Shown piece by piece: positions 22,503-33,620 of a stretch of 64,000 nt of DNA. The notes below the pieces were generated by a model that saw only the letters and a program-made list of their open reading frames with translations, did not search any database and was not told the DNA's origin. Numbering within the stretch: the stretch's first letter is position 1; the number at the start of each line of letters is the position of its first letter. Location: assembly GCA_020740775.1 (NCBI GenBank), contig JAHEWK010000011.1:1798001-1862000 (forward strand), given 5' to 3'. Position numbers and translations under genes: made by a program. This DNA is from Ilyonectria destructans. Taxonomy: Eukaryota > Ascomycota > Sordariomycetes > Hypocreales > Nectriaceae.

Positions 22503-23765
22503 CTAAAGCGATGTCGCCAATTAGAAGGTCCTATGAGAAAGAAAAAGAAGTTTTTACTCACCTGACAAATGCACGCCTGTATTAATGAGCTTCAGAGTGC
22601 TGCTAGTGCGTGGTATAGCGTTGTGATTTTGTGGTATTGTGGTTAAGAGGGTGAAGTTGCCAAGTCAACGCAGGTCTAATCGAGGAGACAGACCTCTTTG
22701 TGCGGGCTCCTTAGTTCACCCTCACCTCACTTTCACTCCCCGCCTTTCGCCGTTACTAGGGGGCAAACCACGGGACCCGGTACCTAAATCAAGGCTCTTC
22801 AAGCTCACTGTAGTCGTTCGTTTCAGTGAATGCGCCTCCTAAATCGCAAAGTAATGAGGCTCGAGGCACCACTTGTGCGTGTAGCACCTAGACAGAGCGT
22901 CTGAACACAATGCCTGCACGCAACGCCCTCATAGCACTCACATACCTGCTACTCACGAATAAAAACGCTTATGAAAGTATATGTATTACTTGTAAACATA
23001 GAAAGCCCCTATCATGTAGATATGTAGGCAAACGCATTGGTTGCAAGCGGTGCTCGTGGGCGTTGATTGCACCTTAATTTGGCGTTCAAGCCGAGACAAA
23101 ATATCCGCTTCTAAGGGGAAGCACACAACACTGTCTGCGCCTGGTGTTGGGGGCTGCCTTAGCATTACGAGTTGCCTGTGCTTGGCGTTGAAGCCTACGT
23201 GCCTGCGCCTCAAGTACTAATTGAGCGATGCTAGTTATACGTGCGCGGTGTGATACAACGCTCCGATCATATATCTCGTAATGTGCATGTCATTCTCTGA
23301 TATTGTAATGTGCTTGACTTTTTATTTTGTTCCCTTTACAATATCTTTGTGATACCCGTAGAACATGGTCATTATATCTCTCGAGAATACACATATCCGC
23401 CAACTTGCACAGAGAAACATTTAGCAGTATCTATTCTGGTAAAAGACATTATCGTGGCTAACGGACACAACAATCTACTAGCTACGGCCAGACTTGTTGG
23501 TACGTGGCTGGCCGCTTTTCGCCCAAGGCTCTTAATGCAGTCCGCACCTAATTAAAGGACCTGTACCCTCTCCTTCTCATAGCGTTGACACAACTGCAAA
23601 GGCACGGAACGGAGGCCAAGGACGACGACGCAGAATAAGATACTGGTACATGGTGGACCGTGAGGTAGGCGCGTATAATAAACCGCTCTCTGTAACGACT
23701 AGTAGATTTAAATACAAAGCTTTTCAAGGTCCCAGCCAACTTCCATCCACAACAAATAGTCTCAT
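22503..23765. other. AT-rich gene-free region, possible repeat relic
   Basis: About 1.26 kb with no protein-like frame longer than about 80 codons, and visibly richer in A/T than the flanking genes. Near-repeated phrases such as 'GGCGTTCAAGCC'/'GGCGTTGAAGCC' (about 23080 and 23185) hint at a degenerated repeat, but no terminal repeats or transposase were recognised. Confidence 0.4.
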
Positions 23766-24310
23766 CTAGTTGATGCCTTCAGATGGAATGCCCTCAAATT
23801 CTGCGTAACCAAGCGCGAGATTCATGTTCTCTAGTAAAGGTCGTTAGCAATCCAGGACAAGTCTCGGACAAGAGAGACACTTACGTAGGCACTGAGTACT
23901 AGCTCCCTTGTTGAGATTTTCTATCGTGGCGCATTCGCATAGTTAGGTAGTATGAGAATAGCTCCAGAGAGGTGTTTGGGTAAGCACTTACATGACAACC
24001 CTCTTGCCGGTCTCATCAACAGCAAAGCCACCGATCTCAACGCCATGCTTGTTCTGGATCGTTTTCACATAGCGCCTCGCCCACAACCTTGGCCAGTTTC
24101 TCTCCAGCATATCTATCCTGGCAGATATTTCGGATATCTCGAGAATTCATACTCTTGTTCAGCGGAATGTTGATATTCAGGTGGATCCCACGGAACCAAC
24201 TGTCCAACGCCTGTGTCACGTGATCTCGCCCAGCCAGTCAGAAGACGGGTCCGCCGACAGGAACACATGGATTCCATGGACCCTTTCTCCGGCTGACCTC
24301 GACGCCGCGG
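23766..24310 (-). pseudogene. Decayed 3' fragment of an unknown protein gene
   Basis: On the minus strand several short, clearly protein-like stretches occur in order but in different frames. They are A-D-P-S-S-D-W-L-G-E-I-T (about 24265-24230), Q-A-L-D-S-W-F-R-G-I-H-L-N to E-N-D-P-E-Q-A-W-R (about 24225-24040), V-E-I-G-G-F-A-V-D-E-T-G-K-R-V-V (about 24035-23992), E-N-L-N-K-G-A-S-T-Q-C-L (about 23920-23885), and N-M-N-L-A-L-G-Y-A-E-F-E-G-I-P to a TAG at 23768-23766. Proper GTAAGT donors stand at 23991-23986 and 23884-23879, with CTAAC branch sites, so introns survive while at least two frameshifts and a premature stop break the exons. The N-terminal part is absent; the PHAF1 promoter begins where it should be. 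I do not recognise the family. Confidence 0.45.
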
Positions 24311-24490
24311 CCATGCCCGTGACCTTGTCAAGGTGTTTTGGCCCAGGCCCAGCCTCAGAGTAATATTGCCCTCTTTTTACCATTCCATCACCTTCGCATG
24401 CTTCTTGTCTTCACTGTTCCTCCACATATATCACAAGCACATCAAGCGCTGCGCCCGTGCTGGTGCAGCTCTACCCCGCCATCGACAACC

Positions 24491-24530
24491 CCGCGATAAC
24501 CCGCGATAAACCGCGATAGTACGCGATAGC
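24491..24530 (+). repeat. Four CGCGATA repeats in exact 10-bp register before the PHAF1-like gene
   Basis: CGCGATA begins at 24492, 24502, 24512 and 24522, each copy in a 10-bp unit, ending 25 bases before the ATG at 24555. The spacing is close to one helical turn, so identical half-sites would lie on one DNA face if bound by protein. Alternatively they are part of the 5' leader. Seen directly; role unknown. Confidence 0.7.
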
Positions 24531-24554
24531 TGCGTCTTGCCATCGCCCTCAATC

Positions 24555-26172
24555 ATGTCGCTCTTCAACGCGCAACTGTACCCGGGCCGAGCGCTGGGCT
24601 TTCTAGGTAGTGTTTCTCTTCTATGTGCATGCCATGAGACGTGGAGAAGTCACTAACCCGACTATTTGCTCCCTAGTCATCGGCGCCTCTCTCCACGATG
24701 TCTTGACCCGCCTCAAAGCCGAACCGCAGCGCTTCCCCAAGCTCGAACTCCTCTACTCTCCCGATCGGCCAGTCACCGAACCCGTCGGAATAGAACTACC
24801 CACCAACGGCGTCCGTCTGCGATTTGATGGACCGGAGCAGCGCCTCCGCCTCATCGAGGTTACAGACTTCACCAAGAATCACATCACCTTCAAAGACCGC
24901 GATCTAGTCAAGCCCGTCAATGGTGCATCGGCTCCTGCATCTCCAGTACCAGGAGACTCCACATCCGGGCCAACTTTTAGACACATCTACCATCGACTTC
25001 TTGGTCCGACTTATGCGGGCGAGTTCATCCCTCCCGCCGCAGGCCAAGAACATGGCATCTACGTCTTGTCCTACCCAGGCGTCGCCTTCAACTTCTCTCT
25101 ACCTGCTTCTGCGTACGACCCCGACAAGGACGTCGTTTCCATTTTCTCATCAGCGACAAGCCAGGTTGCAACGTCGATGGCCATATTTAGCGGTGATTCG
25201 TGGGCTGACGCTCGACCTACTCTGTGGACTGAGACCCTCCCCAGCATCAAGTCCACCACTGTGATACCTCGAGGAAAAGACGTGTACCCCGACGAGATTT
25301 CTCTCATTCGGCTGCACGGTGGTGGAAAAGTGCAGCTCTTCCGCAAGTGGACCAGCAATTCTTTCTGGGTAACGCTGGGGGAGACTACTCCCCAGGAGTT
25401 GCTCATGGAGTTGGGCCCTCCCAACGCCATCTACCGGAAGAACGATCAGAAGATGGTTATCCATAAAATGCGCGCTCCCAGTAACACGCGATCCCGTCCG
25501 AATGCCACAGACATCAGCCGCCCCGAGGACCTCACCGACACAGACCAGTCCTCGATGAACACGGCGTCCGACGTGTCGGACGACGAAGAGGCCATCGACG
25601 ACCAAACCGGGGCTGCCGCTACTGGCGAGTGCTTCTACAACTACTTTTATTTAGGATTCGACATCCTCGTTTCTACTCGTGTCCCTCCGTCGCAACCACC
25701 CCCGGGCGCCAACCAAAGCGCCGAGACTAGAGGTGAGAACGGCATCAAATCGCATTCCCCCGACCGCCTCGTCGCCACAAAGCTCGTCCTCCACGGAAAT
25801 ATCCCCGGATCATATGAATTCAACCGCCACCGTCGCTGCCGGTGGGAGATCGCATACCTGGACCCCTCCAGCGACAGCTCAAGCCCCGTGCACTCGGAGA
25901 CCAAGTTCCCCCAGATCGAGGACCGCATGAACGAAACCTGGGCCTCCGTCTTTCCCCACAGCGAGAGCCAACCCCGCCAGCGCGGCATGGTCCTCAACCG
26001 CGGCTGGGGCGACAGCCCTGGGAGCAGTTGCGAGTTTCTCGGCGGCTGGGAGGAGAGCGGCGCGCGCCGTGCAGAGGCCAACGGCGACTCGACCACCACG
26101 CTCTATGGATTCCCCGGTATGGTCTTTGAGGTTCTTAAGAACGGGCATGTCAATGCAGTAACGGCGTTTTAG
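24555..26172 (+). CDS. PHAF1/UPF0183 (C16orf70-like) family protein
   Basis: Two exons, 24555-24606 and 24677-26172, around a 70-nt intron (GTAGTG donor, CACTAAC branch, CTAG acceptor); the product has 515 residues. The mature N-terminus reads M-S-L-F-N-A-Q-L-Y-P-G-R-A-L-G-F-L then V-I-G-A-S-L-H-D-V-L, matching the P-G-x-x-L-G-x-F-x-L-G start of the UPF0183 family. Other family landmarks are L-L-Y-S-P-D, the F-D-G-P-E-Q-R-L-R strand, T-F-R-H-I-Y-H-R-L-L-G-P-T-Y-x-G and the late L-L-M-E-L-G-P-P-N. The human member (PHAF1) acts with BCAS3 on PI3P-bearing autophagosome-forming membranes; a comparable membrane-trafficking or autophagy role in the fungus is inference. An acidic, Ser/Thr-rich insert at about residues 300-340 looks disordered. 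No membrane span or signal peptide. Confidence 0.9.
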
Positions 26173-26610
26173 TGTGTGTGTAGGGTGATGGGCCTCGGAA
26201 GAGGTATTTGAACTTGTTCGTGACAGGCGTTTATGGGTTTAAAGGGTATACATCTGAATCATGGCATTTGAATTGCCTGGACTGGGAGTCTTCATTTCTT
26301 GAGTTGGGTTTGGTTAGACATGGGACTCTTCTGACAATTTCTTTCCTTCCTGAGGGCAAAGCTGAATAAATCCATCGCATTGCAACAAACAAGGCCGCTG
26401 CTTTTGGACTCTTGAAGTTGTGCCCCAAAAAAAGTCCATTACCCATCCACAAAATAGCCCCGGTGAGAGGTGGTATCCTTTTAATATCCTTCCACGCTCT
26501 TTAACCCTCTCATCATACATGTACTCGCATATGCAGCGGTACCCGTTAACTCCGCAACTCACATCGCGTGGGAGCACCGTCCTTTCCTCTGTCATTCCAG
26601 GGGACAGGCT
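26173..26610. other. Convergent 3' flanks
   Basis: Downstream sequence shared by the PHAF1-like gene (plus) and D-lactate dehydrogenase (minus). Nothing coding recognised. Confidence 0.5.
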
Positions 26611-28670
26611 CTACCACTCTTCAACCTCGCCCTTCTTGGGCTTCTGCATGCGCACCACCTTGTCGCAGTTGAGCAGGCACAGCGGGTCGAAGGCCTTCTT
26701 GATCTGGCGCATTGCGTCGACGGTGGTCTCGCCGAGCTCGTGGGGGAGGTAGTCTCGCTTGACCAGACCAACACCGTGTTCACCCTAAGAAGTCGCGGTC
26801 AGCTTGAATTTCGACAAAATGGGGATTGGAGAGGGGAGACGGGGGGCTTACAGTCACAGTACCCTCCATCTCAACGGCCTTCTTAACCATGCGGTGCACG
26901 ACAGTCTCGGCCTTGTGACGCTGGGCGTCGTTGTAGAGCAAAATAGCTGGTGTATAAGTCAGCAAGCAGTTCACAACGAAACAAGGCACCTCAAAGGAGA
27001 CTTACTGTGGAAATTGCCATCACCGACGTGGCCAACAATAGACGCAAACAGTCCACTCTTGGCCATGTCCTCCTTGGTCTCCTCAATCAACTGGGGCAGT
27101 TTGCTCATGGGCACGGCGACATCTCCAGTCCAAACACGGTCACCAGGCTTCTTGACGGCCATGGTGCTCCACAAGGCTTCCTTACGGGCGCTCCACAGCT
27201 CGTCCTGCTCCTCGTGAGTCTTGGCGAAATCGAAGGATTGGCTACCGGCTTGTTTGGCGAAACCCTGGACTTGGGCGACTTGCTCCTTGACGCCAGCAGG
27301 GGTACCGGCGAACTTGAAGAAGATGGTGGGGGCCTCAGCCCAGGCGCGTGAAGTCATGCCGGCTTCGTTGATGCACTTCATCTGGTTGTCGTCGAGGATC
27401 TCGACAGCAGCCACGGGAACGCCCTTTCCAACGACCTTGCTCACGCAAGTAGCAGCATGGCGAATCGAAGGGAAAGTGGCTACAGCGACGCTGGTGAACT
27501 CGGGCTTCACAGTGACCTTGAGGGTGGCCTCGGTGACAAGACCCAAGGTACCCTCAGAGCCGATGAAGAGCTTGGTGAGATCGTAGCCTGCGGAACTCTT
27601 CCGGGGCCGTTGCCGGGTCTTGATGACAGTGCCGTCAGCCATGACGACGGTCAAGCTGAGCACCCATTCACGCATGGTACCGTAGCGGTAGGCATTGGTG
27701 CCGCTGCAGCCGGTACCAATCATGCCGCCAATCATGGCACCGGGGCCTGGGTCCGGGGGGAAGAAGAGACCTTCCTTGCCAAGGTGGTCGTTAAGCGCCT
27801 CCCAGCCCATGGCCGGCTGTACAACGACGTCGAGGTCTTCCTTGTGCAGGTTGATGATCTTGTTCATGCGGCCAAAGTCGATGGAGATGCCCTGGCGGGT
27901 CGGGGTGAAGTGGCCCTCCAGACTGGTGCCGCCGCTGTAGCCAACGACGGGGATGCGGCGCCGGTGACAGACCTTCATAATCTCCGAGACCTCCTCGGTG
28001 GTGTTGGGGTAGACAACGCAGAAGGAGCGGTCGTCGGCGTGGGCGTTGTGTGAGGACCAGATAGAGGTAGCATGATGGTCAATATCAGTCTCGGTGGTGC
28101 TGACATTGTCCTTGCCGACAATCTTGACAAAGTCGGCCCAGGCGGCCTGCATGTTCTCGAGCTTGGTATTGTGCTTCGGGGCTATAGTCTTGGAGAGCGG
28201 CAGGGTCGAGACGGGTTCGGCCTCGGTGGGCCAGTATGTGCCCAGCCAGTATGAGATTCCAACACCGGAGAGGAAGACTAGTTGAGGTCATACGTATTAG
28301 CCGTCTTGAGCCTCCAATTGCAGCAGCTTCGCCACAGAATCCAAGACAAGGGAAAGAACTCACCAATCGTCATCATCCAGTTCCTTGAGGGATCAGTTAT
28401 GTTGCGCCACTCCTCATACTGCTCCCGCTGCTCGCGCTCACGCCGCAACCGAGATCCGATGCTGCCCATGACCTGGCCCTGGAACGACCGGCCGAGCTTG
28501 GCCTCGTTGCCCTGACGCGGAGTCTTGGGCCGCTCGGGCTCGATCTCTGTGGCGTAGGAGCGCGCGGCGGCGGCAACGGAGGCGAGGGCGGGGAGTCGAG
28601 GGCATCTGGCGCTCGAGGCCCGCAAGCTCCGAAGGGCCGTCCGCTGGGCGCGCAGCTGGAGGGACGCCAT
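26611..28670 (-). CDS. DLD1: Mitochondrial D-lactate dehydrogenase (cytochrome c)
   Basis: FAD enzyme that oxidises D-lactate to pyruvate and passes electrons to cytochrome c at the mitochondrial inner membrane. Exons 28670-28364, 28277-27006, 26946-26852 and 26784-26611 with introns of 86, 59 and 67 nt; 615 residues. A presequence rich in Arg/Ala/Ser leads into a charged region and a membrane anchor (about 99-116, I-G-V-F-L-S-G-V-G-I-S-Y-W-L). Then comes the PCMH-type FAD domain (G-Y-S-G-G-T-S-L-E-G and the G-A-M-I-G-G-M-I-G-T-G-C-S-G-T-N block), the FAD-oxidase C domain, and the family hallmark T-G-E-H-G-V-G near the end, whose Gly joins across the last intron. The start is the first ATG of exon 1; an earlier in-frame TTG was ignored. 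The length and all core motifs are normal. Confidence 0.95.
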
Positions 28671-29825
28671 TGGGGGGGCAATTCGCAAGCTCGGTCAAGG
28701 GATCGAGGGCATGGAAGGAGCGGCAGGAGAGCAGGAGGCGAGCCGGGGCGAGATGGCGAGGAGAGAGGGCGTTGGAGAACTGGCGGACTGAGAATTGGGC
28801 GGCTTCGGAGCTGCTTAAGGCTTGCGGCGCGCGGCAATGGTGGCAACCTGGGAACCTGGGAAATTTCTCGGCACGGAGTTGAAGCGCCGTGAGAAGCAAG
28901 CGGTCCCCAAGCCCCGAGCCCCACTGAAGTTCCCCACATCCGAGCTGCCTACAGCGCTCCCTACAGCGCTCCCTGCAGTAATTAGATGCTTGTACTCGCA
29001 CATATCAGATCCCATGCCCTTTGAGATTGAACGTCATGATGCGCTCAGCAGTACATGGATCGCATATCCCTGACCCGGCCGGCCCCGGGACCCTTCTTCT
29101 TGTCTCTCTCCAGGGTCCCCAAACAAGGGTCTGTTTCGCTGCGGCTGAATAACACCGAGCCAGAGTATTCGTGCTCTTGTCGTCTGCCACTCTGCCACTG
29201 TTACTAATTACGAATACGGTGTAAGATCGGACTCCCAAAGTGGGCTTCATGTCGGCCTTCAAGTGGGCGTTCACAGCAATTCCCAATTCCCAATTCCTTC
29301 CCCAGAGCACGCAAGAGCCAGGGTGGGAGGCATCACATAACGTGCTCGGTGCTGTGCAATTATTATTAATTAGCCATCCCTCCCCGCATCGGCATCCCGC
29401 CCTCTCTACTACTCTCTCCTCCTCTCTCATCTCCTCAACGTGACGTTCGCCATAGGACCCCTCCACCCCTCCACCCCTCCCGCGGCCGAGGTCACCTCCG
29501 TCGCCGTTCCGCCTCCGGCCGTCGGCCCCTCTTCTCTCCTCATCAGGGATAAGGCACCCCGGCGTTGCAGTCTTATCTTGGCTTCAGTGCATTAGCTCGC
29601 TATTTGTAGACCAGCACGCGCACATCTGTTCCTGTAATCCTCCAAATACATGACGGAGTCCAAGTCCGCTCCCTCATTTCCTCGGCCCTATGACATTCCC
29701 AACATCCTTCTCCGTCCAATCACACTCTCTGGTATCAACCGAATCTGAAAACTCCGTACGCCCGTTTTTGTCCAACGCAACTGTCTCATTCATCCTTTGC
29801 CGCCCCGCAACAGTCGCCTCCATCG
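28671..29825. other. Intergenic: DLD1 promoter and Clr5-gene 3' flank
   Basis: Upstream region of the D-lactate dehydrogenase gene and downstream region of the Clr5-domain gene. Pyrimidine-rich around 29,390-29,530. The open frames at 28438-29001 and 29005-29466 (minus) are GC-driven and rejected. Confidence 0.5.
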
Positions 29826-32047
29826 TCAAGTCTTCCAGACCAGCTGAACTGCAAATGTCGGGGTCCCGCCTTGGAGATGCGCTAGGTATGCTCCCAGCTC
29901 CTGATCATCCTCTATCTGCAGCGGTAGTTCCGCCCCCTTGCCGTCCTTGACAATTCCCTCAATTCGTACGCAGAGCGCCCCAGGGAACTTCTCTACCGCT
30001 GTATGCCGTAGCTCCTGCAATGATTGCGATGTCATCGTCGCGATCCACAGCCCTAGGTTTGTCACAAATGTTGAAGATGGGTGCAGCCTTAGGAACACCG
30101 CAATAGCCGACGACATCGGCGGCACCGCGTGGAACACCGGGTTAGACGGTGTGGCTGCGGTTGCGTACGGTTGTTGCACATACTGCTGGTCCATAAATGC
30201 CGCCTGGGTGTTCGCTGCCAGGAACATAGACGACCCAATCTGAGGGTCTAGGGGCACTGCCGTTGGCATTGATGAACCCAATACCCGGTGGGGTTGTGGA
30301 AGGTCATTGGATGGGTCTGAAAGGCTAGACGATTGTGACTGAAGTGACATTGGCATATGTGTTGGAATAGGCCCAGCCGGGGGAGCAAACGGCATCTGGG
30401 AGGCATGCGACACTTCCGACATGGCGTCGAAGTTGTTATTCCCCATCCCATCACCCAAGTCAACACGTTCCGTCTGTGGCGAAGTGTCGACTTGGCTTGA
30501 TCTCGAAGTTCTTCTCTCCGGCATCCCATACGCAGTGAGAGGGGGCGTTGTGCTATGATGTGACTCTTGATGCTGCTGTTGTGGCTCTCCTTGAGGTTGC
30601 GGCTGCAACTCTAGTTGCTGCAGCTCCTTTCTCGTCGATCCCTTACGTGATCGGTCATCCCGCATCCTTTTCATCACATCTCTCGCAAGAACTTCAAGTG
30701 CCCGAGCCCTATGTTGAGAGGCGGGGTCCGTTCCAAATGTCGCCATGTTCTTGATTAGTACTGACTTCTCCACCCAACGCCGCTTCAACTCCTCCCACTC
30801 TCGTGGTGTGGCATCGGACTTGCACGTAAACTGAGCGTCACGGAGCACCTGGTGGAAGGCGAAGCGAATCTCACGCGACTCTTCAGGGTTAACCCCCAGT
30901 GCGTTCTTGGCCTCTGCGAGGGTCATTCGGGTGTCCTTCGTTCGCATACGCTTTGTGACGTCGGTACAGATGACATCTAGTGCCAGTCGCTTGGCCTCCA
31001 AGTTTTCATCGGAACCCCAAATGACTTGCTGGAGCCGGGGGCACTCGTGAATGAGTCGGTCCTTGACGGCATCCCACCTGTCGACCCCAGCAATGGTCTT
31101 TTTGCTGACTCCCTCCTCTTTACAAATGCGCTGGAAACTTGAACGGATCTCTCGATATACCCCAACTTCGAGGTTGAGTATCACCCTAGCCTCATCAATT
31201 GTCGTTTCCGATGGAAACCGGCATGGCGACCCCGTAGGATTGGTCGGCTGACGATTCCTTGTCCGCTTCTTTTTGCTGTCCTTGTCGGCAAGAGGGTTTG
31301 ACGTTTCGAAATCTTGCTGCTCTAGGACTGAGTCTGCAATGGCTTCCGAAACTGGCTGTAACGACACTCCCTGGTCCTCGGGGATAGAAAGACTTGAGTC
31401 CCCATCCCCAGCCTGAGATGATTCGCCCAAGGTCCCTTGCATTGAAAAGTTCGACTCCAACGGCCTCGACTTGTCTCCATTAGGGACACGCAGTAGCCAT
31501 CGGTTCCGGGTGCGGACCCGCATCAGTTCCCTAGGCTTGATGTCAAAGCCGTCCTCTTCATTGAGCACGCGCAGCATTTCCCGCTGCGGGAGATTCTTTT
31601 CCCACAAGTCGCGAACGCGATTGACGAGACGGTCATTCTTGTGAGCTGGCTTCTGCTTTGGCGGGAAATTCCAACGACGAAATTGGGTTTGGAAAGCCCG
31701 TTTACTACATCAGGCTATGTTAGTTGAGACGTGACATAAAAGTGTATCGATTAGGAATGAAGAGCAGTAGAGAAGGGCGGTCGTTCAGAAGTGGGTCAAC
31801 GACGGTGCAGCAGTAGAGCAGCCATGTATTGTCGTTGGTGGGTGATAGAGTGGGTGCATGTAGTTGGCGGGAGGGAGCATGAAACCGTGAGAAGCAGGGC
31901 GAAGTCGCGAATTGGCAGCGCAATGACTCACCTAGGAGTAAACTTATAGACGGCCCTCAAATGGTCCATAATGTCCTCGAGGGACCGGCCCTCGTCGATA
32001 TAAAGCTGGTAACATGTTTTCTGGTGCACATCCCAGTCATAGACCAT
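29826..32047 (-). CDS. Clr5-domain protein with an internal tandem duplication
   Basis: Two exons, 32047-31932 and 31704-29826, with a 227-nt intron; 664 residues. Exon 1 starts M-V-Y-D-W-D-V-H and holds most of the Clr5 domain. The intron falls inside it, giving F-T-P-S-K-R-A-F-Q-T-Q-F-R-R-W-N-F after splicing, the typical end of this fungal domain. A second short conserved block, P-R-E-L-M-R-V-R-T-R-N-R-W, follows at about 96-108. A basic K-K-K-R-T-R-N-R segment (about 182-189) may be a nuclear signal. Residues about 208-293 and 300-387 look like two copies of one helical unit, each with an R-E-I-R-x-x-F start and a D-V-x-K-R-M-R end. The rest is Gln/Ser/Pro-rich and disordered. Clr5 in fission yeast acts in gene silencing; a chromatin or transcription role here is inferred. 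The promoter is shared with the enoyl-CoA hydratase gene. Confidence 0.88.
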
Positions 32048-32699
32048 GGTCGGGACGGTGTGGCAGCGACCTCATCGCTTGCGCTCCTGGTGCTTGCGTT
32101 GCGCTGCGTCTTTGGTCGGAATGGCTGGAAGTTGGGGCTGGGCGCGGGTGTGGAGCTGCGTTGGTGGTCGACTCCGGCGCCCTGAATTTCGTTCTGGTTG
32201 TCGTCGGGCTCTGCTGAGTCATGATGGTCTCGGGGACAGTGCGTTAAACTGGCATGGACTGTGAAGACGAACTGTGCGCATGCGATCATCCTTTCGCGGC
32301 CCATGGACAACGAGAGGGAGGCTTCATGTCAATGCATACAATTTGAACAATTCCAAACAATTGGAATTGGCATAACCTTAGCTTTGAATGGAAACTCCAC
32401 AGTATTATCCCGCATTTTGGGCTGTCAATCGACTACAGGCACAAGAACCATCATGACTTCTCAGTCTACATGCCTTATGAGGCATTCAACCTCGGCTCCG
32501 GCTGGACCATGGCTGCCCTGCCCCTCAACTCCAAAGGAATCTAAGACCCGGCCACATCTGTTTCGTAGCGTAAAAACACACCCATCAAAGGATACTCATC
32601 TTGTATTTTACTCTGCCTACAAGTCACTGCAAGAGGTGCTCTAGTCGTCTACAACATTCAGCACCCTCCTCTCAGCTCACATTTATCCAACCGCCCATC
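32048..32699. promoter_or_regulatory. Divergent promoter of the Clr5 and enoyl-CoA hydratase genes
   Basis: A 652-bp region serves both genes. CCTCGG at 32490-32495, about 205 bp before the hydratase ATG, matches the core site of the fungal fatty-acid regulators FarA/FarB (CTF1), which control beta-oxidation and peroxisomal genes. The match is seen directly; six-base sites also occur by chance. Confidence 0.45.
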
Positions 32700-33620
32700 A
32701 TGGCATCGCCACCATCCTCCCTCCCAGATAACTACAATACCTTCTCCCTCCCAACCCTTCAGTTCTCTCACCACCCTCCCTCTTCCCCGACTGTCACCCC
32801 CGTCATCATCGTCAAGCTTCACCGGCCCGCCGACCGCAATGGCTTCACGGATGAGATGGCTGCCTCCATCATCCGGGCCTTTGACATGCTCTCGGCAGAC
32901 CCCCGCGTCAAGGCCGTCGTCCTGACCTCATCCGACCCGGCCAATCGCATATTTTGCGCGGGTATGGACTTCAACTCGGCGCATGGCATCGGGCCCAACC
33001 GTGACGCCCATCGCGATTCTGGAGGTCAAGTCGCGCTCGCCGTGTATCGTTGCGCCAAGCCCGTCATCGCCGCCATCAACGGGTCGGCCGTTGGTGTGGG
33101 CATCACCATGACGCTGCCCGCCAATATCCGCGTTACCAGCCGTGACGCCAAGATTGGCTTCGTCTTTGGCCGCCGAGGATTCAATATGGAGGCTTGCAGC
33201 AGCTTCTTTCTACCCCGGCTGGTCGGCACTAGCAAAGCCCTACACCTAACCACCACGGGTGCTGTCTACCCAGCCACACATCATCTATTTGACGACCTTT
33301 TTACCGAGGTTGTCGCCCCAGACGAGGTTCTCTCCACGGCGCTCAAGATCGCCGAGGAGAGTGCATCCAACGTCAGTGGGGTAGCCTCGAGGGTGATGAA
33401 GGACATGATATATCGCGGCCCCGGATCGCCCGAAGAGGCCCATCTCCTCGAGAGCAAGATCTTCTACGATTTGTTCAACGGTCCAGATTCCAAAGAGGGA
33501 ATTGATAGTTTCCTTGAAAAGAGGCTACCTGACTTCAAGGCCACCATGGAGAGTGATGCGCCATCGGCGTTTCCCTGGTGGACCCCAGTCGATATTCAGA
33601 AGCCCAAATCCAAGATATAG
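32700..33620 (+). CDS. Enoyl-CoA hydratase/isomerase, probably peroxisomal
   Basis: Crotonase-fold enzyme of 306 residues in one exon. The ATG at 32700 starts M-A-S-P-P-S-S-L; earlier codons in the frame look like leader sequence. The first oxyanion-hole strand is R-I-F-C-A-G-M-D, and the second is I-N-G-S-A-V-G-V-G-I-T. The segment G-R-R-G-F-N-M-E-A carries a Glu at the place of a crotonase acid/base residue. The protein ends S-K-I, a near-consensus type 1 peroxisomal targeting signal. It would therefore hydrate or isomerise unsaturated acyl-CoAs in fatty-acid beta-oxidation. Relatives also occur in host-selective toxin clusters in peroxisomes, but no cluster genes are present here. Hydratase and delta3-delta2 isomerase activities cannot be separated by sequence alone. 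Confidence 0.92.
   Translation: MASPPSSLPDNYNTFSLPTLQFSHHPPSSPTVTPVIIVKLHRPADRNGFTDEMAASIIRAFDMLSADPRVKAVVLTSSDPANRIFCAGMDFNSAHGIGPNRDAHRDSGGQVALAVYRCAKPVIAAINGSAVGVGITMTLPANIRVTSRDAKIGFVFGRRGFNMEACSSFFLPRLVGTSKALHLTTTGAVYPATHHLFDDLFTEVVAPDEVLSTALKIAEESASNVSGVASRVMKDMIYRGPGSPEEAHLLESKIFYDLFNGPDSKEGIDSFLEKRLPDFKATMESDAPSAFPWWTPVDIQKPKSKI

Noticed and set aside
22503..23765. Transposon or solo LTR in the AT-rich gap
   Set aside because: No terminal repeats, target-site duplication, transposase or reverse-transcriptase motif could be seen; only vague internal similarity.
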